Source: Salipiger mangrovisoli (lineage in GTDB: Bacteria > Pseudomonadota > Alphaproteobacteria > Rhodobacterales > Rhodobacteraceae). Taken from it: 64,000 nt of DNA. Under the pieces are notes generated by a model. It saw only the letters and a program-made list of their open reading frames with translations, had not been told where the DNA came from and did not search any database. The position numbers were made by a program, and so were the translations under genes. Shown piece by piece: positions 55,881 to 64,000 of this stretch. The stretch is taken from positions 1 to 64,000 of the forward strand of contig NZ_JADFFK010000025.1 in assembly GCF_015223355.1 (NCBI RefSeq), written 5' to 3'. Within the stretch, counting starts at the first letter, position 1. Each line of letters begins with the position of its first letter.

Positions 55881-58800
55881 CGCGGTGGATGTCGCGCGCC
55901 AGCGTATGATCGAACGCCTCAGGCAGGATCTCATGGGGCCCTTGGCGGATGATGAGGTTCTGCATGACAGCCCGTCGGAAATTTACATGACGGGCATCCT
56001 GTTTGCCCAGAAGAGCCCGCAGGGCGTGGGCGAGACGGAGGGCGCGGTTCTTGGTTCCGATGAGGGGGACGATGCCGCGTCCCGGGTGCCGCCGGATACT
56101 TTTCGCCCAAGTTCGGCAGGTTTGTCTTTCGCGGTTCGCCCGACGGATGGTGAGAACGTCCTTCTCAATGTGGATGTTTCGGCGGCCCGCTACGAGGCCC
56201 GACCACGTGCCACCTCCGACGATGGGCGCCCGCGGTTTGATTGGGCGCGCAAACCGCTGAAAGCCCGTCATTCCATCGAGCTTCCCAGTGATCGCGATGG
56301 CGAATATGATTTGCCCGGTGTGCCGGAGATGGCGCTCTGGTTGCGCTCGCGCAGGCATGGCGACCTTTACCTTGTGACTATCATTCTTCTGAACAGAAAC
56401 GTAATGCCGGAGAAGCCCGAGCCCGGATTGCGCGACGTCGGCAACCTGCATCAGGTTGGGTTCAGCGTCGAAGCCGATCCTGATTTCGGTCTGATCGTTC
56501 CTCGTCCGGATCCAATGCGACGGATGCCGGATGAAGACCGGGCCACGGCCGCGCTGCTCTATCGCGACGCTCCCGACTATGGCGCTGGGCATACTTGCTC
56601 CATCCGGAGTGAGCATCTGCCAGATGGAAAGGTTCGAATTTCGACCGAGTGGTTGCCGTCGACCCTGGTCAGATCGCCAGGGCCTCTGGGTGATCCTGAG
56701 CATTTTGGGAAACTCGTCGCGAAGAAGCTGGAGGGTGCTCTCGGCTCTGAGTGGCTTTCTGTCGCGCCTTCTGGCGATGTTTGCTCGGCGCTTGACGAGC
56801 TCTGCGCATGTTACGATCAATGGATTGCTGCTCGAGAAGCTGAGGTCAATGCGTTACCAGCCGGGCAACAGGATACGGCGCGGTGTCATATGGACGAGTG
56901 TCGCATCGCGTCAGGCAGGATGAGAGAGGGGGTGGATCTGCTTCGGAAGGACGGTCCGGAACTCCTCGCATTCCGGCTCGCCAACCGCGCGCTCTGGCAA
57001 CAGAACGAATGGAAGCGCAAACGGGATTCCAAGATCGGCCCACTGGTCTGGCGCCCCTTTCAGATGGCCTTCGTGCTGCTGTGCATGGCTTCGGCTGGGA
57101 ACCGGGACCACGATGATCGTGGCGTGATGGACCTACTTTGGTTTCCCACCGGGGGCGGCAAGACCGAAGCTTACCTGCTGTTGACGGCATACACAGTTTT
57201 CCTGCGCCGTCAGCTAGGAGGGCCTGAGACTGCCGGCGTCACCGTCCTAATGCGCTACACACTGCGCCTGTTGACGGCGCAGCAGTTCCAGCGGGCAGCG
57301 GCGATGATCCTTGCCTGTGATCTATTACGGACAGGGGACTGTGAGTGCCCCGGCATCAAGATCCCTTCTTCCCTCTCGCAAGGCGCGCCGATTTCCATTG
57401 GCCTTTGGGTCGGCAGGGACACAACTCCGAACAAGATCGTTGAAACAGAGAAGACCGGTTCGCCCGCACAGATCGAGCATTGCCCGGACTGCGGTTCACA
57501 ACTCGAATGGGATATCGCGTCCAGTGGTGACCGGATCCATGCAACCTGCCACGGCAACGAGTGCAGTTCAGGACAAGCACGCGACCATTTTCCCTTCTGG
57601 ACGGTCGACGAAGATATCTACCGCGAACTTCCGACACTGCTGCTGAGCACTGCAGACAAGTTCGTTCAGATCGTCACGAAGAAGCAAACCGGGCGCCTTT
57701 TTGGCCTTGGCGATGCCGGTCGATTGCCGCCCGATTTGATCATCCAGGATGAACTTCATCTCATCTCCGGGCCGTTGGGTAGTATGGCGGGCCTCTTCGA
57801 GACCGCCATCGACGCCCTATGCACCCGGGAGGGACAACGCCCTAAAGTGATCGGCTCTACAGCCACGATCAGGCGTGCAGCGGATCAGGTGCTGAATCTC
57901 TTTGATCGATCCGTCATGCAGTTTCCGCCGCCGGGATTGCACCATGCCAATTCAGGCTTTGCCTGCGTCGAGCAGGAAAGCCCTGGACGGCTGTATCTGG
58001 GTGTGACAACGGCCGGTCGTACCGGCAGCTACATTTATCAGGCGATCGCATCTTCGCTTCTCCAGGCTGCGGCTGATCCGTCGCTTTCTGGTGCCGAGGA
58101 GGACTATTACTGGACGCTTGTAGGCTACTTCAACTCGCTGCGCGAACTCGGCAGCGCCTCGATCATCATGCAGGACGACGTCACGCATGGGCTCGAACTT
58201 GTATCGGCACGACGGCAAGAGCAGCCACGTCACCTTCAGCCGCCAACTGAGCTTACAAGCAGGGTGAAGTCTGAAGAGATCCGTACCAAGCTCTTGGAAC
58301 TGGATATGGCCAGAAACAGTGGCGAGGCCGCCGACGTCGTTCTGGCATCCAACATGATCTCGGTCGGTCTCGACGTCGGGCGTCTGGGCCTGATGCTGGT
58401 CAATGGCCAGCCAAAGACAATCGCCGAATATATCCAGGCAACAAGCCGCGTTGGCCGCGGTCGCGTGCCGGGGCTTGTGGTTACACTCTACAATGCGAGC
58501 AAGTCCCGTGACCGAAGTCGTTATGAGACCTTCCCGACGTGGCACAGTGCCCTGTACCGGGATGTCGAGGCGACAGGCGTGACACCCTTTGCACCGAGGG
58601 CGCGGGACAAGGCGCTCCACGCTCCGTTTGTTGCCATGGCGCGGCATCTGGTACCCGGCATGTTGGACACACCGGCCGCGGCGGCGGACCACGAGGCAGA
58701 CCTGAAAGCACTGATCGATTTGATATGTCAGCGCATCTCCAACGTGGACTCTGGGGAGGCTGATGCCGCTCGTCGCGAGCTTGACGAGTTCTTGGAGCTT

Positions 58801-59010
58801 TGGCTGCGCCGTGGAGCACTGCCGCAATACTGGGCCAACTGGTCGGACGATGCCTTACTGATTTCAGCGGATGCACAGGCGACATCCAATGCCGTCGGCT
58901 TCACCAAGGGCCTCGCGCGAGCCACCCCGGGAACACTGCGCGCCGTCGAGCCATCGACTGAATTCGTCATCAAGGAAATTGCGTCTTCAGACGCTGAGGA
59001 AATCCAATGA
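55870..59010 (+). CDS. drmA: DISARM-type helicase DrmA
   Basis: A 1046-residue SF2 helicase of the DrmA family. A long N-terminal region (residues 1-400) leads to the Walker A motif FPTGGGKTEAYL (426-432), a motif with TLRLLTAQQFQRAAAMI, a Cys pair region (CPDCGSQLEW, ATCHGNEC), the DEAH-box variant IIQDELHLI (627-630), STATIRRAAD and, in the C-terminal half, SVGLDVGRLGLMLVNGQPK and QATSRVGRGRVPG (about 857). DrmA unwinds or translocates DNA in DISARM and forms a complex with DrmB. The ATG at 55870 has AAGGA 8 bases upstream and overlaps the UvrD-like gene. It overlaps drmB by four bases. Confidence 0.87.
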   Translation: MTSNAVDVARQRMIERLRQDLMGPLADDEVLHDSPSEIYMTGILFAQKSPQGVGETEGAVLGSDEGDDAASRVPPDTFRPSSAGLSFAVRPTDGENVLLNVDVSAARYEARPRATSDDGRPRFDWARKPLKARHSIELPSDRDGEYDLPGVPEMALWLRSRRHGDLYLVTIILLNRNVMPEKPEPGLRDVGNLHQVGFSVEADPDFGLIVPRPDPMRRMPDEDRATAALLYRDAPDYGAGHTCSIRSEHLPDGKVRISTEWLPSTLVRSPGPLGDPEHFGKLVAKKLEGALGSEWLSVAPSGDVCSALDELCACYDQWIAAREAEVNALPAGQQDTARCHMDECRIASGRMREGVDLLRKDGPELLAFRLANRALWQQNEWKRKRDSKIGPLVWRPFQMAFVLLCMASAGNRDHDDRGVMDLLWFPTGGGKTEAYLLLTAYTVFLRRQLGGPETAGVTVLMRYTLRLLTAQQFQRAAAMILACDLLRTGDCECPGIKIPSSLSQGAPISIGLWVGRDTTPNKIVETEKTGSPAQIEHCPDCGSQLEWDIASSGDRIHATCHGNECSSGQARDHFPFWTVDEDIYRELPTLLLSTADKFVQIVTKKQTGRLFGLGDAGRLPPDLIIQDELHLISGPLGSMAGLFETAIDALCTREGQRPKVIGSTATIRRAADQVLNLFDRSVMQFPPPGLHHANSGFACVEQESPGRLYLGVTTAGRTGSYIYQAIASSLLQAAADPSLSGAEEDYYWTLVGYFNSLRELGSASIIMQDDVTHGLELVSARRQEQPRHLQPPTELTSRVKSEEIRTKLLELDMARNSGEAADVVLASNMISVGLDVGRLGLMLVNGQPKTIAEYIQATSRVGRGRVPGLVVTLYNASKSRDRSRYETFPTWHSALYRDVEATGVTPFAPRARDKALHAPFVAMARHLVPGMLDTPAAAADHEADLKALIDLICQRISNVDSGEADAARRELDEFLELWLRRGALPQYWANWSDDALLISADAQATSNAVGFTKGLARATPGTLRAVEPSTEFVIKEIASSDAEEIQ

Positions 59011-60767
59011 GCAAGAACGTTGGCAGCATTCGCCGCAGTCAGATCATTTCGACCTTCGGTCCGGGGGCAATCGTCGATTTCCGTCTGCCGGGAAGCGGGG
59101 CGCTGCTTTCGGGAGTCATGCAGGGTTTGGAGGCCTGGGAGGCCTACACGAAAGGTGGCTACAAGCAGGATATGGTGCGCGAACCGAGACTCGAAGCGCT
59201 CTTGGGCGTCGACCATTTCCGGGCTCCGCCGGTAGGGACTTACCTGAAGGACGGGCAAAAAAGGGATCGCGTGCTCCCGATAGAACGGTTTCCAGATTGG
59301 CTGTCCTGTCCCGAGTGCCACGTCATCAACCGGTCGGGACAATGGGCGCCATCGCGGAACCGCGATAGCCTGCATTGTGGGCAATGCCGGGGGAAGCCTG
59401 CAGTGGTGCCTGTGCGTTTCGTCGCAATTTGCGAAAACGGGCACCTTGATGATTTTCCCTGGACTTCCTGGCTGACGCACGAGCTTGGGTGTTCTCGGCC
59501 AGTTCTGGCATTGAAGAGCGTCGGAGCTGGCATCGGAGGGCTGTTGCTGACCTGCAAATCCTGTGGTGCGGGGCGTTCCATGGCCGAGGCATTCTCACCC
59601 AAGGGTATTCCGAAGCACAAATGCGGCGGTGGCCGACCGTGGCTTGGCGGACGCCAATCGGGATGTGAGGCGGCGCCGCGGATCACGCAGCGGGGCGCGA
59701 GCAACGTCTATTTTTCGATCGAGGAGAGCGCGATAACCCTTCCCGATTGGAAGGTGTCCTTCAGGGAGAAGATCGCCGACTTCATCGACATGCTCGATTT
59801 TCTCGACGATGAAGAAATGCGGATCGCATTCATCGTAAAGAAGATCCTGCCGACTTGGGACGGCCCCGACAGCGCCGAAGAAATCGCACGTCGCTTTAGG
59901 GAGATGAAGGAAGACAATTCTGGAAGTGAAGGAGATCTGCGGCTGGACGAGTTCCGGATGCTGCTGACGGATACTTCTGAGTTTGACGAAAGCGCGATGA
60001 TCCTGCTGAACCGCCAACAACCCGTTCCTCCCACATTGACGGGGATGATCTCCTGGATTTCGTCGGTGGAAAGGCTTCGGGAAGTGCGTGCCCTGACCGG
60101 GTTCACGAGGCTGAAGGCGCAGGTTGGTGGCAAGCCGGACGCCGTGCCGCTGTCTCGATCAGGTCTGTCGTGGCTGCCAGCGGTAGCCATGCATGGGGAA
60201 GGCGTATTCCTGTCGTTGGACCTGGATGCCGTGTCTGCATGGGAAAGGCGGCCGGATGTTGTCAGTCATCTTGCTGATCTGATTCAGACATATATGGATA
60301 GTGCTCGGGCCGAAGGAAAACAGGTGGATGGCGCGCCACAGCAACTCAACGCACGGTACATGCTGATCCACACTTTGGCGCATGCGTTGATCGCGCGCTT
60401 GTCGCTCGACAGCGGGTATTCGTCGAGCGCACTGCGTGAACGCCTTTATGTCGGGCCGGATATGGCCGGTCTGCTGATCTACACCTCGACGCCGGACGCA
60501 GACGGAACAATGGGAGGGCTTTCGCGGCAAGCGCGACCGGCTCGCATGGAGCAACTGGTGTTTCAGGCGCTGGCCGACCATGAGCTCTGCTCCGCTGATC
60601 CGCTATGCTCCGAAGGAATGGCGCGCAGCGGCTCGAACGGTAACCACGCGGCCTGCCATAACTGCGTGTTTCTTCCTGAAACCAGTTGCGAGGCGTGGAA
60701 TGGCTTTCTTGACCGGAGCTTGTTGAGCGCGGGACCGCTTTCGTTCTTCAAAAGTCTGGCCGAGTAA
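59007..60767 (+). CDS. drmB: DISARM-type protein DrmB (DUF1998)
   Basis: A 586-residue DrmB protein. N-terminal residues match the family (IRRSQIISTFGPGAIVDF). Cys pairs C101/C104 and C124/C127, CENGHLDDFPW (142-152), and C183/C186 form zinc-binding sites. The C-terminal DUF1998 part has HTLAHALIARLSLDSGYSSS, GLLIYTSTPDADGTMGGLSR, CSADPLC, ACHNCVFLPETSCEAWN and LDR. DrmB partners DrmA at DNA in DISARM. The gene overlaps drmA by ATGA and is the last of the plus-strand set. The hairpin at 60782 follows. Confidence 0.87.
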   Translation: MSKNVGSIRRSQIISTFGPGAIVDFRLPGSGALLSGVMQGLEAWEAYTKGGYKQDMVREPRLEALLGVDHFRAPPVGTYLKDGQKRDRVLPIERFPDWLSCPECHVINRSGQWAPSRNRDSLHCGQCRGKPAVVPVRFVAICENGHLDDFPWTSWLTHELGCSRPVLALKSVGAGIGGLLLTCKSCGAGRSMAEAFSPKGIPKHKCGGGRPWLGGRQSGCEAAPRITQRGASNVYFSIEESAITLPDWKVSFREKIADFIDMLDFLDDEEMRIAFIVKKILPTWDGPDSAEEIARRFREMKEDNSGSEGDLRLDEFRMLLTDTSEFDESAMILLNRQQPVPPTLTGMISWISSVERLREVRALTGFTRLKAQVGGKPDAVPLSRSGLSWLPAVAMHGEGVFLSLDLDAVSAWERRPDVVSHLADLIQTYMDSARAEGKQVDGAPQQLNARYMLIHTLAHALIARLSLDSGYSSSALRERLYVGPDMAGLLIYTSTPDADGTMGGLSRQARPARMEQLVFQALADHELCSADPLCSEGMARSGSNGNHAACHNCVFLPETSCEAWNGFLDRSLLSAGPLSFFKSLAE

Positions 60768-60781
60768 TCAAGTAAACCCTG

Positions 60782-60827
60782 CATTGACATTTGGCCTCTC
60801 GGTCGCCCGAGCGGCCAAATGTCAATG
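60782..60827. terminator. 46-base near-perfect hairpin between converging defence genes
   Basis: CATTGACATTTGGCC (60782-60796) and GGCCAAATGTCAATG (60813-60827) are perfect 15-base arms. Inside them CTCGG and CCGAG pair around a TCGC loop, so 20 of 21 positions pair, with one T-C mismatch. It starts 15 bases after the drmB stop and includes the stop codon of the EcoRII-N-type gene. There is no T-run. Confidence 0.6.
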
Positions 60828-61256
60828 TGCGCGGCGCCAGCCAGCAGTAATTTTGATGCGCACGGGACCTTCATCAATCGGTTCGTCGGGTTCTTGGTCT
60901 GCCTTGACCACATTAATCCGATAGTGGGTCCCGCCGCTTTCCTTTGAGATTTCGAAGGTGTCGCCCTCCTTGGCGCCTTCCGTCTTGAAGTATTTGGTCA
61001 GGTGCGTGATCCGATATTCGTTCCGCGTCCCTTTGGGTTTGTGCAAGCGGTTGTTGTAATAGACGTAACGCAGGCGCAGTTCGCGCCCGTCCGGTGTCAC
61101 GCAAGTGATCCATTCGCTCGGGTTGTATTCGTTGGGATCCAGATGCGGCAGGAACGCCAGAAGCTCGCGATCGCCCTTCGGAATGAGAATACCGCCCATG
61201 TGGGCACCAGTCGATCCCACGTCATTGGCGCTGAGGCTCTTGAGAAACTTCTTCAT
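60822..61256 (-). CDS. stand-alone EcoRII-N-type DNA-recognition domain protein
   Basis: A 144-residue protein made almost entirely of an EcoRII N-terminal-like (B3-type) domain: KSLSANDVGSTGAHMGGILI, then FLPHLDPNEYNPSEW, RYVYYNNRLHKPKGTRNEYR and ITHLTKYF. In EcoRII this part reads the DNA sequence and holds the catalytic C-terminal domain in check; here no nuclease domain is attached. It may serve as a separate target-recognition subunit for the SNF2 helicase or the HNH nuclease encoded upstream. It overlaps the SNF2 stop by one base, so it is coupled to it. Confidence 0.75.
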   Translation of the reverse strand: MKKFLKSLSANDVGSTGAHMGGILIPKGDRELLAFLPHLDPNEYNPSEWITCVTPDGRELRLRYVYYNNRLHKPKGTRNEYRITHLTKYFKTEGAKEGDTFEISKESGGTHYRINVVKADQEPDEPIDEGPVRIKITAGWRRAH

Positions 61257-63076
61257 CAGGACTTTCCGTTGGGAGCCATCTGGAGTGCCCGGGCTATATC
61301 CTCGGTGTCGCGGATCGCTACGGGCACGGTTTCGTTCGCCAGTTCACTTTTCCAAGTCGATCGTTCGATCATCACTTGTTCCACCGTGTCTTCGTAGAAC
61401 AGACGGTAGATGGTGACTGGCTCGGTCTGGCCGCGGCGGTGTGCGCGGGCGCTGGCCTGCGCTTCGAGTGCGGGGTTCCAGAGGGGCGTGAAGTGAATGA
61501 CGATGGTTGCGGCGGTGATGTTCAGCCCTGCGCCTGCGGCGCGCGGATTGAGCACGAGGCAGGCCGGACCGTCAAAGGACGAGAAGTTATCGACGATGGC
61601 CTGGCGATCTTCCTGGGCTGTGCTGCCGTTGATGGCGCCCCACCACGCAGCGGGAAGGTCACGCCCGGCTTGCTCAAGAAGGTCTCCGATCCTGTTGAAG
61701 GAGGCGAAGACGATCACTTTGCGCCGGTTAATGAATGCTTCGCGCAGAAGCGCAATGGACCGCTCCATCTTCGGAGTAATCAGCGGCGCTGCATCACTTG
61801 CCACGAGATCGGCGTTGTCGTAATCCTGCACATCGTCGCGGCTCTGCAACCATGGGTGGGCACAGAAGAGCTGCAATTGCATCGTAGCAACCAGCGCGCC
61901 AGCCACCGGATACTTCTCAAGGGTTGTCTGCCGGACCAGCTCGTATTGCCGGGCAAGGTCCTCGTCGAGCAAAACGGGCAGGTCGACGTCGATCCGTTCT
62001 GGCAGGTCGCCTGCCACATCGGCGACCCGCCGTTTCAGGATGACCGGGTCGGTCAGCCGCGCCAGGCTTTGAGCTGCTTCCACTGTGTCTGGGTATTCGA
62101 CCTTGAAGACACCCTGCTGGCCGAGCATTCCGGGCACCGCCAAATCGATCAGTGACCAGAGGTCGAGAAGGGTGTTCTCGACTGGTGTACCAGTCATAGG
62201 AATCGCGCAGCGCCGTGGAATGGTGGCCAGTGCCTGACGCCGGCTTGATTCCGGGTTCTTGACCGCTTGCGCTTCGTCAGAGATCACCCAGGACCATTCC
62301 AAGGACGACAACACGGCAATGTCGTTCACCATCGTGTCGTAGGTCGTGATGACGACGGAGGCGACCTGCAGATCACGGAAGATGCCGGCCCGATACGCGC
62401 CTCGATGCACCAGAATGGTGAGCGACGGTGCAAAGCGGCGGATCTCTCGGACCCAGTTGGCAATCAGGCTTGTCGGGCAGATGATGAGCGCGGGCGCAGT
62501 GTGCGGAGGTGGATCCATCATGAGCAGTGCAATGATCTGCAGGGTTTTTCCAAGGCCCATTTCATCCGCGAGGATCAGGCCACCGGTCCGCTTGGCGGTC
62601 TGCCACATCCACTGGACGCCACGGGCCTGATACGGAAACAGCTTCGCGTTCAGCCCGGCGATGGACATTTCAGAGCCAAGGTCATCTGCCGCAATAGTAC
62701 CAGATCGGAGTACTTCCTCATCGGCGTCGACCGCGATCAATTCGTTTGGCTCCTGGGTGAGCCTTATGCCCAAGGCAAACGGGACATCCTGTGGATCTGC
62801 ACCTTCGAGGACTTCGGCAACCAGATCGGGCGCATCCTGCGGAAGAGGCCGGATCGTATTTCCATCCAGCACCCAGGCATGGCGGGCTGAAGGGGCCTCG
62901 ATGAAGCTCTGCACGCCGCGAAGCGTCCGAATGCCACCCAGCCGTGCGGCAAGGCGCACAGGTCCGTTGCTGATCCGGAGGGCGGGATCAAGGACCCGCT
63001 GAGATACGCTAAAGCGGTCGCCGAATTCAGTTACGACCGCTTCAAACGTGATGGGCATGTCAGCCGGTGTGGTCAC
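61256..63076 (-). CDS. SNF2-family helicase (second in the island)
   Basis: A 606-residue Snf2-type ATPase. About 140 N-terminal residues are family-unique (VVTEFGDRFSVSQRVLDPAL). The ATPase core has FPYQARGVQWMWQTAKRTGG, Walker A in LADEMGLGKTLQ (171-178), motif II ISDEAQAVKNP (267-270), MTGTPVENTLLDLWSLIDLA and the C-terminal AHRRGQTEPVTIYRLF. The last 60 residues are the usual Snf2 brace. It translocates on duplex DNA. The GTG start at 63076 overlaps the HNH stop (GTGA), and the EcoRII-N gene follows with a one-base overlap. Confidence 0.85.
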   Translation of the reverse strand: MTTPADMPITFEAVVTEFGDRFSVSQRVLDPALRISNGPVRLAARLGGIRTLRGVQSFIEAPSARHAWVLDGNTIRPLPQDAPDLVAEVLEGADPQDVPFALGIRLTQEPNELIAVDADEEVLRSGTIAADDLGSEMSIAGLNAKLFPYQARGVQWMWQTAKRTGGLILADEMGLGKTLQIIALLMMDPPPHTAPALIICPTSLIANWVREIRRFAPSLTILVHRGAYRAGIFRDLQVASVVITTYDTMVNDIAVLSSLEWSWVISDEAQAVKNPESSRRQALATIPRRCAIPMTGTPVENTLLDLWSLIDLAVPGMLGQQGVFKVEYPDTVEAAQSLARLTDPVILKRRVADVAGDLPERIDVDLPVLLDEDLARQYELVRQTTLEKYPVAGALVATMQLQLFCAHPWLQSRDDVQDYDNADLVASDAAPLITPKMERSIALLREAFINRRKVIVFASFNRIGDLLEQAGRDLPAAWWGAINGSTAQEDRQAIVDNFSSFDGPACLVLNPRAAGAGLNITAATIVIHFTPLWNPALEAQASARAHRRGQTEPVTIYRLFYEDTVEQVMIERSTWKSELANETVPVAIRDTEDIARALQMAPNGKS

Positions 63077-63906
63077 AGGATGCCAGCCTTGCCCATTGGA
63101 TCAGCCATCAATTCGCCAAGTTCCTCCAGCGACCACGGTTCGGGTCGGCGTGTATGCACGGCGCGGTGACAATTCGGACAGAGGGGGGCGAGGTCGCGTG
63201 CCGGGTCATATGGGCGCGGCTCTTTCAGGAGCGAAAGCGGTTCGAGATGGTGAACCTCGATGATGCTGCCAGCCACGCCGTATGTCTCGCGCGGATCAAG
63301 CCCGCAGCAGGCGCAAACTTCGCCGTGCAACCTGATGCAAAGGAGCCGATTTCTGGGGTTGCGTTCCCGGCGCCTGACCGTTGTGATCAGTTCCGCCCCT
63401 TCGTATTCGGGCTCGCCGTGGTCGTCCTCTTCGATGACGTCGTACCCGATCAGTTCGGCCATGGCGGCCATCATGGGCACGATCGTGTCGCGGCTGACCT
63501 CGGTCAGTGCGACCTCGGGGTCCCGCGGAAGGTTCCGGATGATGGCAGTCATCCGGAAATCTCCGGTGGTGATCTTCCAATCGGCCATTTCCTGTCCTTG
63601 GACTTCAACCTCCACAGAACTGTCGATGGACGCGACGAGGGCCCGCGCCAGATGGACGTCCTCGGCCCCGGCACCAGCGATCCGTCGCACGACCTCACCC
63701 GCAAATGCGCCAAAGCCCAGCGTAACGGCGTAACCCTTCAGGCCGTAGGGACGCAGCTCGGCCACGGGACCGTACCGCTCTTCGAGGTCCGCAAACCAGA
63801 TCCGCAGGCCGGTCCGCGACTTCGACCCGTCAACGGCCATGCCGATCGCAGCGCCGGTTCCGGCTTCCAGTTCTTCCCGGATGAGGGTTTGGCGGGCTGA
63901 CAGCAT
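63073..63906 (-). CDS. HNH endonuclease
   Basis: A 277-residue protein with a C-terminal HNH nuclease: CACCGLDP (first Cys pair), IIEVHHLEPLSL (His motif), then LAPLCPNCHRAVHTRRP (second Cys pair and last His). All metal and catalytic positions are present. The first 170 residues form another domain (GLRIWFADLEERYGPVAELR) that I cannot assign; it might bind modified DNA or a partner. The ATG at 63906 is one base after the stop of the upstream gene; an in-frame TTG at 63921 lies inside it. It is coupled by a four-base overlap to the SNF2 gene. Confidence 0.82.
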   Translation of the reverse strand: MLSARQTLIREELEAGTGAAIGMAVDGSKSRTGLRIWFADLEERYGPVAELRPYGLKGYAVTLGFGAFAGEVVRRIAGAGAEDVHLARALVASIDSSVEVEVQGQEMADWKITTGDFRMTAIIRNLPRDPEVALTEVSRDTIVPMMAAMAELIGYDVIEEDDHGEPEYEGAELITTVRRRERNPRNRLLCIRLHGEVCACCGLDPRETYGVAGSIIEVHHLEPLSLLKEPRPYDPARDLAPLCPNCHRAVHTRRPEPWSLEELGELMADPMGKAGIL

Positions 63907-63907
63907 C

Positions 63908-64000
63908 TCAGTCGTCGTCAACCTCGGTCAGTTCCGCCGAGGTTGGGTCCGGGAGATTGCGGAGCAGCTTCTTGAGGTTGGACGAGATCTCCTCGCGAAT
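63908..64000 (-). CDS. C-terminal end of an incomplete gene
   Basis: Only the last 30 residues are visible (IREEISSNLKKLLRNLPDP, then TSAELTEVDDD) before a stop at 63910-63908. The segment is a helix followed by an acidic tail and carries no diagnostic motif. It continues past the right edge. Its stop is one base before the HNH start, so it belongs to the same operon. A methyltransferase is one possibility, but nothing seen shows it. Confidence 0.5.
   Translation of the reverse strand: MREEISSNLKKLLRNLPDPTSAELTEVDDD

Overview
The window is GC-rich chromosomal-type DNA from an alphaproteobacterium, most likely a member of the Rhodobacteraceae (roseobacter/Paracoccus relatives). This rests on two TRAP-transporter operons, a conserved NDUFS4-type complex I accessory subunit next to uvrB, an alphaproteobacterial SOS-like box, and IS3/IS256 remnants of types common in that group. 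No species can be named from the sequence alone.

Layout. Bases 1-3.7 kb are a decayed zone: a broken exonuclease/BRCT gene, a degenerate IS3 element, a small HxlR regulator with a divergent oxidoreductase, and an internally deleted IS256 transposase. Bases 3.7-16.1 kb hold an MFS transporter, a LysR regulator and an 11-gene minus-strand operon: TRAP transporter, aminotransferase, RraA-like aldolase, biotin carboxylase, biotin carrier, pxpB, pxpC, a biotin-carrier-like protein without the biotin lysine, and pxpA. Together these look like uptake of a small amide or lactam (5-oxoproline-like) and its ATP- and biotin-dependent opening. After an IS3 fragment, 17.2-23.9 kb holds a second TRAP operon with an N-carbamoyl-amino-acid hydrolase and an alpha/beta hydrolase, controlled by a divergent HTH regulator. 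Then come a PQQ glucose dehydrogenase with a divergent TetR regulator (24.5-27.8 kb), the complex I subunit and uvrB (28.3-31.0 kb), small envelope proteins, an AI-2E-type permease and a phospholipase-D-like lipoprotein (31-35.7 kb), and tRNA-Arg(TCT).

Next to the tRNA lies a lone TniQ transposition protein (36.1-38.0 kb). A cluster of oxidoreductases follows (38.4-47.2 kb): cytochrome P460, a membrane protein, two closely similar aldo/keto reductases, a drug-type MFS pump, a LysR regulator, two exported hydrolases and a flavodoxin. A GATYAGCCGGG dyad recurs in this cluster.

From about 47.7 kb to the right edge the window is a defence-type island. It has three tightly coupled gene sets: (1) a 979-aa protein of unknown family plus a RapA/SNF2-like helicase on minus; (2) a UvrD-like helicase, DrmA and DrmB on plus; (3) an incomplete gene at the edge, an HNH nuclease, a second SNF2 helicase and a stand-alone EcoRII-N-type DNA-recognition domain on minus. 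DrmA and DrmB are the core of DISARM, but the canonical methyltransferase and the phospholipase-D protein DrmC are not in the window. The set therefore looks like an unusual, helicase-rich relative of DISARM. The last two sets converge on a 46-base near-perfect hairpin.
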